Source: Apium graveolens (taxonomy: Eukaryota > Streptophyta > Magnoliopsida > Apiales > Apiaceae). From it: a stretch of 64,000 bases of DNA. The notes beneath the pieces are model-generated. The model was given only the letters and a program-made list of their open reading frames with translations, made no database searches and was not told the DNA's origin. Position 1 is the stretch's first letter, and the number at the start of each line of letters is the position of its first letter. The stretch lies in the NCBI RefSeq assembly GCF_009905375.1, contig NC_133657.1:47063134-47127133 (forward strand). Reading direction: 5' to 3'. Of the stretch, positions 23,301 to 33,832 are shown piece after piece. Made by a program: the position numbers and the translations under genes.

Positions 23301-24866
23301 AACTACATCTGAAATAATTGGCTGATGATCCAACAAATCATCTAAAAGATGATTACCAGGTTTTGAGTGGGGCTCCTCCCTGAGTTTTAATGAGGGAGAA
23401 TCAGGAATTGATGTGAATATCATATCCACATCCAGAGAGGGTGTTGGCGAGTTTGATGAATGGTGTGTTTCTATATTGAGAGAATGGGGCTGTGATTCCA
23501 CATTTGCTGGAATCACATCAAGCTGAATTTGAGAAGGCACAGATACATGTGGATGTATCTGTGCTGTGTGTGTCCCTTGTGTGGAAACTAGGGTCTTGGC
23601 CTTCTTCTTCCTTGAAAAGGCTTTAAATGGTGAATGTGTGGCTTCAGTGTCCCTTCCTCTTTTGTTCTGTGTCCTTGGTTGGGGACTATTTTCAATAGTT
23701 ACAACCTTTTGGGAGGATGCAACTAGGGATGTGTTGGACTCCTTTTGAACCACCACAGTCTTTTGAGAGACTGTGGCTTGGCTGGTTTGGGTACCACTCA
23801 CCTCTCCCACCTTATCCTGGGGGGCTTTTTGATGTTCACCCCTCCCCTCACCACTCACACCCTGTTCACTCCCTTCAGGGTTTATGGTAGTTGTTACAAC
23901 TGTTGTCTTTTGAGAAACAACAGAGGTAGATTTCTTTGACTTGACTTTGGAAACTTTAGATTTGGTGGCTTTGGTAGGAGCCTGTTTGGACAAAGACACA
24001 GGTTCCATAGCCACACTAGAAGGCAAAGAAACATTGGGGTTGGAAATAGTAGGAGTTATAGAAGTATTTACCTCACTTACCTGTGGTGCATTCATGATTG
24101 GCAAGTATACCAATGGCACCTGGCTGTTGAGGTTCATTCTCAAAAGGTCTGCAAGGACCCTTTTCTCTTGTGCCCAACATTTGAGTTTATTATTCTCATT
24201 GGATATAACCAAACCTTCAGCAACATGGTTAGCCAATAACATAAAGAATCTATCATAGTAGATGTTATGTGGTCTATTAGCTTTGTTACCTAATCTGGAA
24301 CCTAATTCTAGCATAACACAGTTGCTAAAATTAAAGTACCTATCAAAAACTAGCATATAGAGCATATTAACAAGAGATGAAGTGATAGCATCAAAATTGC
24401 TAATCTTCCCAGAGAAAACCTTAATAAAGGCATCTCCAAGAAAACTCCATTCTTTCCTAAGGTCTTTCCTTCTAATACTACCTTAACTAGCAGAATCAAA
24501 AGCATAGCCTATGGAATCTAGCATAGCAGAGACATCTTTATCAGTGTGTGGTGTCATGACATTATTCTCAGGCAACTTAAAGCAAGATTGTATATCATCA
24601 CAATTAATGCAATAGCCCTTACCTTTGAGAGAGAAGGCAATAGTCATATCTGTGGAGTTGAACTCTGCAGTTGTCCAAATCTCCTCAATCACCTCACAGT
24701 AGATGGTTGGGGCTTCCAGCATTGCATAGCTTAGTTTGCAGTTCTTGATGAAGTCCATCATCTTGTGATAATCAGAATGGGCTTCATTCTTTTCAACCAA
24801 GGCTATGAAATTATTCTTTTCATAAACAAATCCTATTTGAGACATAATTTTGACTACTGGTGCCAT
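20355..24866 (-). pseudogene. Extra 3' ORF (env-like position) of element D, broken
   Basis: The start ATG at 24866 (MAPVVKIMSQIGFVYEKNN) sits in a good plant context, ACAATGGC. The N-terminal ~300 residues are globular, followed by a long Ser/Thr/Pro-rich region with Lys-rich patches (KATKSKVSKVKSKKS), a Gln/Glu-rich helical middle, coiled-coil-like segments (about 22250-22050), a Lys-rich block (KRKKVNAKRKKVDK) and a basic C-terminus ending QRKRK. Breaks: in-frame TAA at 24483-24485, TAG at 22887-22889, stop plus frameshift near 22464, TAA near 22282, stop at 21379 plus frameshift, TAG at 20961-20963. I see no signal peptide and no clear membrane segment, so a true envelope role is not supported. 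Function unknown. Confidence 0.8.
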
Positions 24867-25407
24867 TGTTGTGAGTAGAGGTTGCAGAGAAAAACTTGAG
24901 AATTTAGAGATAAAGAGAATAAGAATTGCAAGAAAGCGTAAAGTAAGAATAAGAGTTCAATTGGGCTTTTATACTTTCTTGAATTAAAACGTAAATAAAA
25001 TGATTAAATGATACTTTTAAGTAAGTTACAGCCGTTCAAGAATAAATAAAACTGTAGAAATTCTGAAAACTACCTTAAATACAAATACATACAACACTGT
25101 ATATCTATATCAACGGTTGAGTTAAAGAATCAACGGCTGTGACTCACTTATAGTAACTGACGTGACACTTCAACGAATAAGGGAAATAGTTATCCGTTGA
25201 TGAACAACACCATTTTATCCGTTGAAGGATAAAATTACCAGAAATGTATTTGTCTTTCAACGGATAATGAACATCCGTTGATAGAACAATTTTGGCTTTC
25301 AACGGATAGAGAATATCCGTTGATAGGATAAGTCTTAATTAAAGCCAGCTTTGTTCTTACAGCAAATTCATTTCAGGCTTCAAGACAGATTATATAGATG
25401 ACATAGA
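24867..25407 (-). promoter_or_regulatory. Spacer between pol and the extra ORF of D, with internal promoter
   Basis: The minus strand carries TATAAAAG (plus 24966-24973) about 100 bases before the ATG at 24866, then a C/T-rich leader (TTCTCTGCAACC) ending ACAATGGC. Upstream at 25191-25323 are six exact ATCCGTTGA motifs, partly as hairpins, plus degenerate ones at 25110-25185. Enhancer-like motifs, TATA box and leader together look like a complete RNA polymerase II promoter for the extra ORF. Activity is inferred. Confidence 0.6.
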
Positions 25408-28400
25408 TTATGAATAATTAAGCATACCTAACTCACTTACTAAGCTTGTGAATGTTGATTCATCAAGTGGCTTAGTAAATATGTCTGCAATCTGCTTTTC
25501 ACTTGGAACAAAATGAAGTTCCACTGTACCTTTCATCACATGTTCCCTAATGAAGTGGTACTTGATATCAATGTGCTTGGTTCTTGAGTGTTGTACTGGA
25601 TTTTCAGTAATGGCAATGGCACTTGTGTTGTCACAGAATATTGGAATTTTGTCAACAGTCAGACCATAGTCAAATAGTTGATTCCTCATCCATAGTATCT
25701 GTGCACAGCAACTACCAGCAGCAATGTACTCAGCTTCAGCTGTTGATGTGGAAACAAAATTCTGCTTCTTGCTGAACCATGATACAAGCTTGTTCCCTAG
25801 AAATTGACAGGTGCCTGTTGTGCTTTTCCTGTCTATTTTGCAACCTGCATAATCTGCATCTGAGTAGCCAATTAGATCAAAACCAGACTCTCTAAGGTAC
25901 CAAATTCCTAGATTTGGAGTCCCCTTGAGATATCTGAAAATTCTTTTAATAGCCACTAAGTGAGATTCTTTAGGGTCAGCTTGAAATCTAGCACAGAGAC
26001 ATGTAGAAAACATTATATCAGGTCTACTAGCAGTTAAATATAAAAGTGAGCCAATCATGCCTCTATAACTTGTAATATCCACAGACTTTTCAGCCTTGTT
26101 TAATTCAAGCTTAGTGGCAGTGGCCATGGGAGTTTTTGCAGGTGAACAATCCATTAAGTCAAACTTCTTTAAAAGATCATAAATATATTTAGTTTGACTA
26201 ATGAAAATTCCACCACTAACTTGTTTAACTTGTAAACCAAGAAAGTAAGTTAGCTCTCCCATCATGCTCATTTTATATTTACTTTGCATTAATTTAGCAA
26301 ACTTTTTACAAAGCTTATTATCTGTAGATCCAAATATAATATCATCTACATAAATTTGTACAAGTATCTTAGAGCCATTAACATTTCTAAAGAAGAGAGT
26401 TTTGTCAACAGTATCTCTTGTGAAGTGATTATCTAGAAGGAACTTTGACAAAGTCTCATACCAGGCTCTAGGTGCTTGCTTTAGTCCATAAAGTGCTTTC
26501 ATCAGATAATACACATAGTCTGGAAAATTTGGATCTTCAAAACCTGGAGGTTGGCTTACATAAACTTCTTCCTCCAATTCCCCATTTAGAAATGCACCCT
26601 TGACATCCATTTGATAGACTTTGAAATTGGCATTAGCTGCATAGGCTAGAAAGATTCTGATGGCTTCAAGTCTGGCAACTGGAGCAAATGTTTCATCAAA
26701 ATCTATTCCCTCTTGTTGAGAATAGCCTTTAGCAACCAATCTGGCTTTATTCCTTATGACAATGCCATTTTCATCCATCTTGTTTCTGAATACCCATTTT
26801 GTGTCAATAAAACTCTTGTTCTTTGGCTTGGGTACCAGCTTCCATACTTTGTTCCTCTCAAATTGGTTTAGCTCCTCTTGCATTGCTAAAATCCAATCTG
26901 GATCCAATAGAGCTTCTTCCACTCGCTTAGGTTCCTCCTGTGATAGAAAGCTACTATACAGACATTCATCTTGAGTAGCCCTTCTAGTTTGTACTTTTGA
27001 TGTAGCATCACCAATGATCAGTTCAAAAGGGTGATTCTTGGTCCATTTCCTTTGAGGTGGTAGATTAGCCCTAGATGAGGTTGCCTCAGTATTGTCATGA
27101 TGTGAGATAGAATGTTGATTTGTTGAAACTCCCCCTCAGTTGCTGATCCTTTGAAAGGAATTGGGAGCTCTATCAACTGATGAAGTGAATTGATTATCCG
27201 TTGACAGACTGTGATCAACGGATGCTTCATTATGAACTTCAACGGATGATGCACTTTGTCTTTCAACGGATGCTGTATTGCTTCTTTCAACGGAAGCTGA
27301 ATTATGACTTTCAACGGATGCAGCATTCTGTGTATTATCCAAAGGCAGATTCTGAATTCTTCTTGAGATGCCTTCTTTATCATTCTCATCTTCACTATCA
27401 TTATAGTATATCTCAATGTTGGCAAATTTGAGTCCTTCATGATGTCCCTCATCTGTTAGTCCATCAATCTTTTTATCATCAAACACAACATGTACAGATT
27501 CCATGACAATGTTGGTTCTTAGATTGTAGACCCTATATGATTTTCCAGCAGAATAACCAACAAATATTCCTTCATCAGCCTTTGCATCAAACTTCCCTTT
27601 GTGATCAGATTGATTCCTTAAGATGTAGCATTTGCAACCAAAGACATGTAGAAAGTTTAAAGTTGGTTTTCTTCTCTTGAATAATTGATAGGAAGTCATG
27701 CATTTTGCCTGATTGATTAGAGAAATATTCTGAGTGTAACATGCACAGTTAACAGCCTCAGCCCAAAAATAAGTTGGGAGTTTTGACTCTTCAAGCATTG
27801 TCCTTGCAGCTTCAATTAGTGATCTGTTCTTCCTTTCCACCACACCATTTTGTTGTGGAGTTCTTGGAGCTGAGAAATCATGCATGATCCCACTTTCTTC
27901 ACAGAACAACTTCATGGTTGAATTCTTGAACTCAGTTCCATTGTCACTCCTAATATTCCTTACTTTGAAATCAGGATGATTGTTGACTTGCTTGATATGA
28001 TTGATGATGATTTCACTAGCTTCATCCTTTGATCCAAGAAAATAAATCCATGAAAACTTTGAGAAATCATCTACAATCACTAGGCAGTATCTTTTCCTTG
28101 AAATTGACAATACATTGACTGGTCCAAAAAGATCCATGTGTAGAAGTTGTAGTGGTTCATCAATTGCAGATTCAAGCTTCTTACTGAATGATACTTTCTT
28201 TTGCTTTCCTTTCTGACAAGCATCACACAGTCCATCCCTTGTGAATTCCACTAGAGGCATTCCTCTAACTAAGTCCTTTTTGACTAGATCATTCATTGTC
28301 TTGAAATTCAAATGGGACAGCTTCTTGTGCCATAGCCAACTTTCAACTGGACTTGCTTTGCTGAGAAGACAAGTAATGGATTCTGCATCTGTAGAGTTGA

Positions 28401-28752
28401 AATCAGCTAAGTACACATTCCCTTTTCTAACTCCAGTTAGAACCACTTTATTGTCCTTTTTACTTGTGACAATACAGGCTTCAGAATTGAAGGAAACAGT
28501 ATTCCCTCTGTCGCATAGTTGACTGATGCTCAATAAATTGTGTTTGAGACCATCAACCAATGCAACTTCATCAATGATGGCATTTTCTTTTGAAATCAAG
28601 CCATATCCCATAGTGAATCCTTTGCTGTCATCTCCAAAGTTTATGCTAGGGCCAGCTCTCTCCTTAAACTCTGTGAGCAGGGTGAAATCTCCTGTCATGT
28701 GTCTTGAACAACCACTGTCCAAGTACCATAGATTCCTTCTTTTTCCCTGCAC
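25408..28752 (-). pseudogene. Copia pol of element D: protease, integrase, RT, RNase H
   Basis: Order on the minus strand: protease (WYLDSGCSRHMTG near 28720), integrase zinc region (LWHKKLSHLNF, CDACQKGKQKK), integrase core (Asp in HMDLFGP, Asp in IRSDNGTEF, Glu in NGVVERKNRS), integrase C-terminus, a variable linker with repeated ASVE units, RT (from about 26900; [22 protein letters not shown]), and RNase H ([29 protein letters not shown]) ending GMLNYS. All are in one frame apart from a single in-frame TGA at 27136-27138 in the linker. Catalytic residues of protease, integrase and RT are present. The pol frame is +1 relative to gag. Confidence 0.93.
27195..27319 (-). repeat. ATCCGTTGA motifs inside the integrase-RT linker of D
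   Basis: Exact copies lie at 27195, 27215, 27239, 27263 and 27311, with a variant near 27287. On the minus strand most encode repeated ASVE/ASVD, giving the linker a protein repeat. Confidence 0.8.
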
Positions 28753-28765
28753 ACAACAAAATCAA

Positions 28766-31201
28766 TCAAGTTGATTTTGGTACCCAAGTTTCCTTGGGTC
28801 CAGCCTTGTTAGTATTTTTCCTAGACTTCATTCCTCCTGCATCTTTTGACTTAGGTAACTTTGGGTCAACCTTGGTCTCAGATGTGGTTGGTTGAAGTGT
28901 AGGGTTAGTCACAGAATCATTTAACATATTTGATTGAATTTGATAAGGCATAGGTTGTGCAAACATGTTATTCCACATAGGCATATTGTATGGCATTTGA
29001 GGCATACTAAATACAGTAAAATAAGGATTGTTAATATATGGCATGTTTGCAAAATGTGCATGGTGATTCTGGTGAGACATAACAGGCATAGCATGCAGAG
29101 GTGACATAGACATGTTAGGTATGGAGGGATTTGAAGGCATGGGAGCATTTTTAACAGATTTGCAATTATCCATTTGGTGATTAACACTTTTACAATGCAC
29201 GCAGCTTTTTCTAGGAGCATACCTATCAGGTGTGTAATTGTTATGTTTATTAATCCCTACCTTCCCATTTCTTTTAGATTTTCTTTTAGTTTCCTTCTTA
29301 TCCTCAACCAACTTAAGCCTATCTTTTAGCTGATCTAAAGGCATGTGTCCTATATTCACCTTACTGACATCTCTGGATGTGCTAGCTCCTTCTTTGACAA
29401 AGTTCTTGAGAGTTGAATCATTCTTTTTATTAAGATTTTTATTTTTAAAAGAACTTGCCTGTTTTAATTGATGAGCCTTCAACGGATGCTCCTTTTCTTC
29501 CTTCAACGGATAACTTTCATCATCCGTTGATTCCACATCCGTTGACAATCCATCAATTAATTCTAACTCCTTTTTGTTTTTCTTCCAAGCATCCTCACAG
29601 AATGATTCAATTCCCTGAACCTTTGCAATCTGAACACTAACATCCCTAGATGTTTTCCAGGCCTTGATTACCTCTTGCTCACTTTCTAACTGTGTAGAAA
29701 GAATCTCTACTTTCTTAACAGCTTCTGCTAGTTCACTCTCAACAGTCAAGCATTTAAGTTTTATCTTTTCAAGCTCAATTACCTAATTCTCTAACACAGC
29801 ATTCCTATCACTTAAAAACACATTATTCTCCTTGATCCTAGTGTTTTCTTTTGCTAGTGATTTAAGGGAAACACGCAAATGATATAATTCATTGGTCATA
29901 TCATTTATGGCTTCATTGCATTCATGTTTAGAAAGCTGAGAGAGATAAGTAGTAATTACCTGGTTGCTTGATGAACTAGTTTCATTTTCATCAGAATTAG
30001 CCATCAGGGCTAGGTTGACATATTCCACATCATCATCTTCATTTACCCCATCTGCTGCCCAATCATCTTGAGTGAGAAAAGCTCTTTCCTTTTGTTTGAG
30101 CAAATTAAAATACTTCTTTTTGTAATCAACTTGCTCAAATTTCTTTTTCTCAGAATTTGGCTTCCTACACTCACTTGCAAAGTGTCCACTAATGCCACAG
30201 TTGTAACATTTGAACCTTGATTTGTCCACCATGTTTTTGTTTGGCTTAGTGAACTTTGTGTTTTTCCTGAACTTCATTTTTGCAAACCTCCTGGACAGAA
30301 AGGCCAAATGTTCTTCAATATCATCAGATTCATCCTGACTGGAATTGTCTTCATCCTCAGCAACTTGCTCTTTACCCTTGCTTGATTCTGATTTGCTTGT
30401 GCCAATTTTGAGACTTGGCATTGTGTTCTCCTCATTCCTGGCTTCCATCTTCTCACTGTCAGCTACAAGAGCAACTGTTCCTCCTTTTCTCTTTCCCTTT
30501 TCCAACAGCTCATCCTGCTCCATTTCAAGTTCATAAGTCTTCAGAATTCCATATAATCTTTCAAGTATGAAGTTCTTATAATCTTGAGAATTTCTCAAAG
30601 AGAAAGTCATGGACTTCCATTCCTTTGGCAGAGACCTAAGAAATTTTAAGTTGGAATCCTTGACTTGGTACACTCTACCATACAGCTTCAATCCATTCAA
30701 TAGTTTCTGAAACCTGTTGAAGGTATCATTTAATGATTCACCTTCTTCAAAGTGAAAATATTCATACTGTTGAATAAGAAGCTGCATCTTGTTCTCTCTG
30801 ACCTGCTCAGTACCTTCACAGATGATTTGTACAGTATCCCAAACTTCCTTTGCAGTTTGGCTATTGATGACATTATCAAACATATCTTGATCTAAGCCAT
30901 TAAACAAAATGTTCATGGCTCTCTTATCCTTGCGGATTTCTTCCATGTCTTCAATAGTCCATTCTGCTTTTGGCTTGGGAATGGACTGTCCAACAGCAAC
31001 TGTTGCAGTAGCAGCTGTGGCTACTTTGTGAGGGATGTGAGGACCATTTTCAATACAGTTGATGTAGCTTTCATCTTGAGAAAGATGTAAATGCATCTTC
31101 ACTTTCCAGTGATGATAATTATCTTTTTCCAGGACTGGGATCTTTACACCAATATCCTTCCTACTCATGATGGTAGCAGGAGGATTCTTCTGTGCACTCA
31201 T
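28766..31201 (-). pseudogene. Copia gag of element D
   Basis: The start is MSAQKNPPATIMSRKDIGVK at 31201. It continues with the UBN2-type Copia capsid region (WTIEDMEEIRKDKRAMNILF; TAKEVWDTVQIICEGTEQVR), zinc knuckle CYNCGISGHFASEC, a coiled-coil-prone segment, and a second Cys/His cluster CVHCKSVNHQMDNC, then a Met/Pro/His-rich tail ending WVPKST. One in-frame TAG at 29783-29785 breaks it after about 472 codons; the same frame then stays open to the TGA at 28766-28768. Two Cys/His boxes and the long tail fit Sireviruses. Four ATCCGTTGA motifs lie at 29479-29545. Confidence 0.92.
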
Positions 31202-31244
31202 GATGTTAGCAGAATAGATCTTTAAACTCTTTGTATGTTAAGAG

Positions 31245-31259
31245 CTCGCTCTGATACCA
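31245..31259 (-). other. Primer binding site of element D (initiator-Met tRNA)
   Basis: The minus strand reads TGGTATCAGAGCGAG, two bases inside the 5' LTR. Confidence 0.92.
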
Positions 31260-31261
31260 AT

Positions 31262-32364
31262 TGTTATTCCCAGTGAACTAACAATGAGATTTACAGAAGG
31301 GGGGTTGAATGTAAATCTCAAAACTTTTTCAAGTTTTGAGCAGTTTCTAAGGCTAAATGTTTGAGTGATCAAATGTGTGTGAATTGCTTGAAGCTGATGC
31401 AGACAGATATATATTCAAACACAAATGTAATGAGCACAAAGAACTTAAAAACTTTTCTGGTGGATTTGTTGTTCCACCAAAGATGTGTTATTTCAGAAAA
31501 TCTGTGATTCAAAGAATTAAATCACAGCTGCTTCCTAGTACAAACTAGATGATTTTCTCTTTTGATATTTCTAAATAGCTCAGGAAAATTCATATCTAAT
31601 TACTAGCTGCTACTTGGTTTATATATCACCAAGTTTACAAGTGAAGACAAACTGTAAAATACAATTGAAAAGATTCTTCACATGTTTCTTCTTCATTTCT
31701 CTATCCAATGCAATATAGGATAATCTGTAAATCTTTGAATACTTCCTTGTTTGCATCAGAATGGAAATGCTGAATTTTCTTGATTCCTCCTAGAGGCTTC
31801 CACATTCCAGTATGTCTCTGTCAACCCATGTGCCTCTGTCAGCTTGTGAATTGTCACTATCAACTGTTAATGAACTAAGCATCCGTTGAAGCTTTCATCC
31901 GTTGATGCCTTATCCGTTGAGGCTTTATCCGTTGAAGCTTTATCCGTTGATGCATTATCAGTTAAAGTCTTTATCCGTTGAAGCACTTATCTGTTGATGG
32001 ATATTATCCGTTGAAGCATTAGAGACATCCGTTGAAGCTTTGTTTCTTATCCGTTGAAGGTCTTCAATATCCGTTGACACTTCTTCACTTATACAAAATT
32101 ACAAGGCATGAAATATTTACAATTAGCCCTCCTATTTGTACATCCATTAGTAGTCAACATGACTGATTATTTCCTAACAACATCTAAGAATTACAGCTTG
32201 AAACCAGAGAGTGAAATGTGCTACAATACTAAACTTATTGCTAAGTACAGCTACTCCTTCAACGGATAGCCAAGATGGACTTATCCGTTGAGGCTACAAA
32301 CACTAGATTTCTACTTAAGTGTTTTGCTTAACTTATCATCAAACTAATACACATATTCCTAACA
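31262..32364 (-). repeat. 5' LTR of element D
   Basis: It has the same length and ends as the 3' LTR. TATATAAA lies on the minus strand (plus 31618-31625). The ATCCGTTGA cluster is at 31881-32291; one copy has mutated (ATCTGTTGA near 31989), leaving 12 exact copies. TTAAG follows. Confidence 0.93.
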
Positions 32365-32369
32365 TTAAG

Positions 32370-33035
32370 TGATCCTTTAAAATAATATTTTAGGTATATA
32401 AGGAATTTAACATAAAATGTCACTTTAAGAGACTAGCTAGTTGTCTCCTAAAAATTTGATCTCTTCTATCTTATTTTTAAGGAATCTTATCTCATCTCTT
32501 ACTTCATTTTTATGAACATAATATTCACTTCACATCATTTTTAATTATATTTTTTTATCTCTTTCTTTCTCCAAATTTAATATTGTATTAATAATAAGGA
32601 TCATATATAAAGAGCGTTGTTGGAGTTGTCTTCGTTCATAATGTCCTAAACCTAACTGATTATTATGTTTATAAGAAATGTAGTAAGTGAATATTGAAGA
32701 TGCTCTTAGAAACAGTTTTTATAAGGAGTATGAGTGAATTTTTGATGTTATATTTTTTTTTTTGATATTTGTGTATATTAAAAAAAGAGTTAAGTTTTAT
32801 GGAGTGTATTATTTGATTAGAGTTTATGGAGTCGATATATCTTCTGTAACTAAAATACTGTTTAAAATATTGTAAAATATTAATTTTGTGAATTATGTTC
32901 TACAAATATCACTATTTTATTGAAACTTTACAAATCCCAAATATTTTACAAGTTTAACATTGCAAACCATATTATTTTACAAAACATGCTTAGTTTGCTG
33001 CACATGTTCACGTTGCTGGATATACATGTTCTACT
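32370..33035. other. AT-rich flank without a recognisable gene
   Basis: It continues the sequence left of element D across the TTAAG target site. It holds T-rich tracts near 32750 and no convincing coding signal. Its origin is unassigned. Confidence 0.5.
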
Positions 33036-33832
33036 TGTTGAATATTAATGATTCAACACCACATACATTAACACTTGGAGTTCATCATTTTTGTTTTTAA
33101 ATTATTAAAATAAATTAAACATGAGCTATTAGATTGGATTGTAATGGATGGTTAGGAATCAGGAAAAAGGACTCTACAAAAAAAGCACTCCATAAAACGT
33201 TGTTCTTCAAGAAAATTAAAACATTAATAAAAATTGTTGAGAAATATTTTTTTACGATAACAAATATTCCAACATCTCCCTCGCAAAATCTACTTTTTGA
33301 ATGTAATCTAATATTCCAAATGGCGTCATGTAGATCAAATTCATTATCTTTGGTCCATACTTTTTGAGTCGACATGAGACTATTTCAAGTAGTTTAGCAT
33401 ATTTGCGCGGGTTGGGGAAATTTTGTAAATTGCAGCCAATCTGATTTATGAATTATATATTAAAAAGGCTATATTTCTCATAAAAAATGGACATCATTTT
33501 TCAGTCAGTATGTCAACCATGTTTTGTTATATTATGTATATAAACCAGTGCACTGTGAAATCAATAATAGAATTTTATAATTAGGATGACTATTATAACT
33601 CGAAATCTACACTTGAATGTAATCACATAGCTTAATCATTCATAATAGATGCACACTGGATAATACAATACAGTGTAGAGAGTTAATAGATAGATATAGA
33701 GAGATGTGGATTGGAGCGTTGTTGTTATAATACAAACTATAGAATCCAACTTCTATTGCCTGAACTGGAAATGAATATGTAAAAAACTTTTGACGGGAAA
33801 GTGTAATGTAATGTCAACAGGTTTGACCAACA
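33036..33832 (-). repeat. 3' LTR of Copia G, copy X
   Basis: The right end GACCAACA abuts a minus-strand polypurine tract (AACTTGAGGGGGAG, plus 33833-33846). The left end is less sure: TGTTG at 33036 would give TGTTG...CAACA ends and a 797 bp LTR. From 33051 onward the sequence is paired with copy Y at 41201. Confidence 0.6.

Larger units (their letters stand above)
19064..32364 (-). mobile_element. Element D: Sirevirus-like Copia, complete length, young
   Basis: Two 1103 bp LTRs with TGTTA...TAACA ends lie inside a perfect 5 bp target duplication TTAAG (19059-19063 and 32365-32369). On the minus strand the order is 5' LTR, initiator-Met primer site, gag, protease-integrase-RT-RNase H, spacer, extra 3' ORF, polypurine tract, 3' LTR. 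The Copia order plus a long extra ORF after pol is the Sirevirus layout (SIRE1, Opie, Endovir relatives). The LTRs differ at about 10 of 1103 positions by eye, so the insertion is recent (roughly 0.35 My if 1.3e-8 substitutions per site per year applies). Every ORF nevertheless carries stops, so this copy is probably not autonomous. Confidence 0.93.

Noticed and set aside
20355..24866. A functional retroviral-type envelope gene in element D
   Set aside because: The position fits, but I see no signal peptide, fusion peptide or membrane anchor; the composition is hydrophilic. 'Env-like' describes position only.
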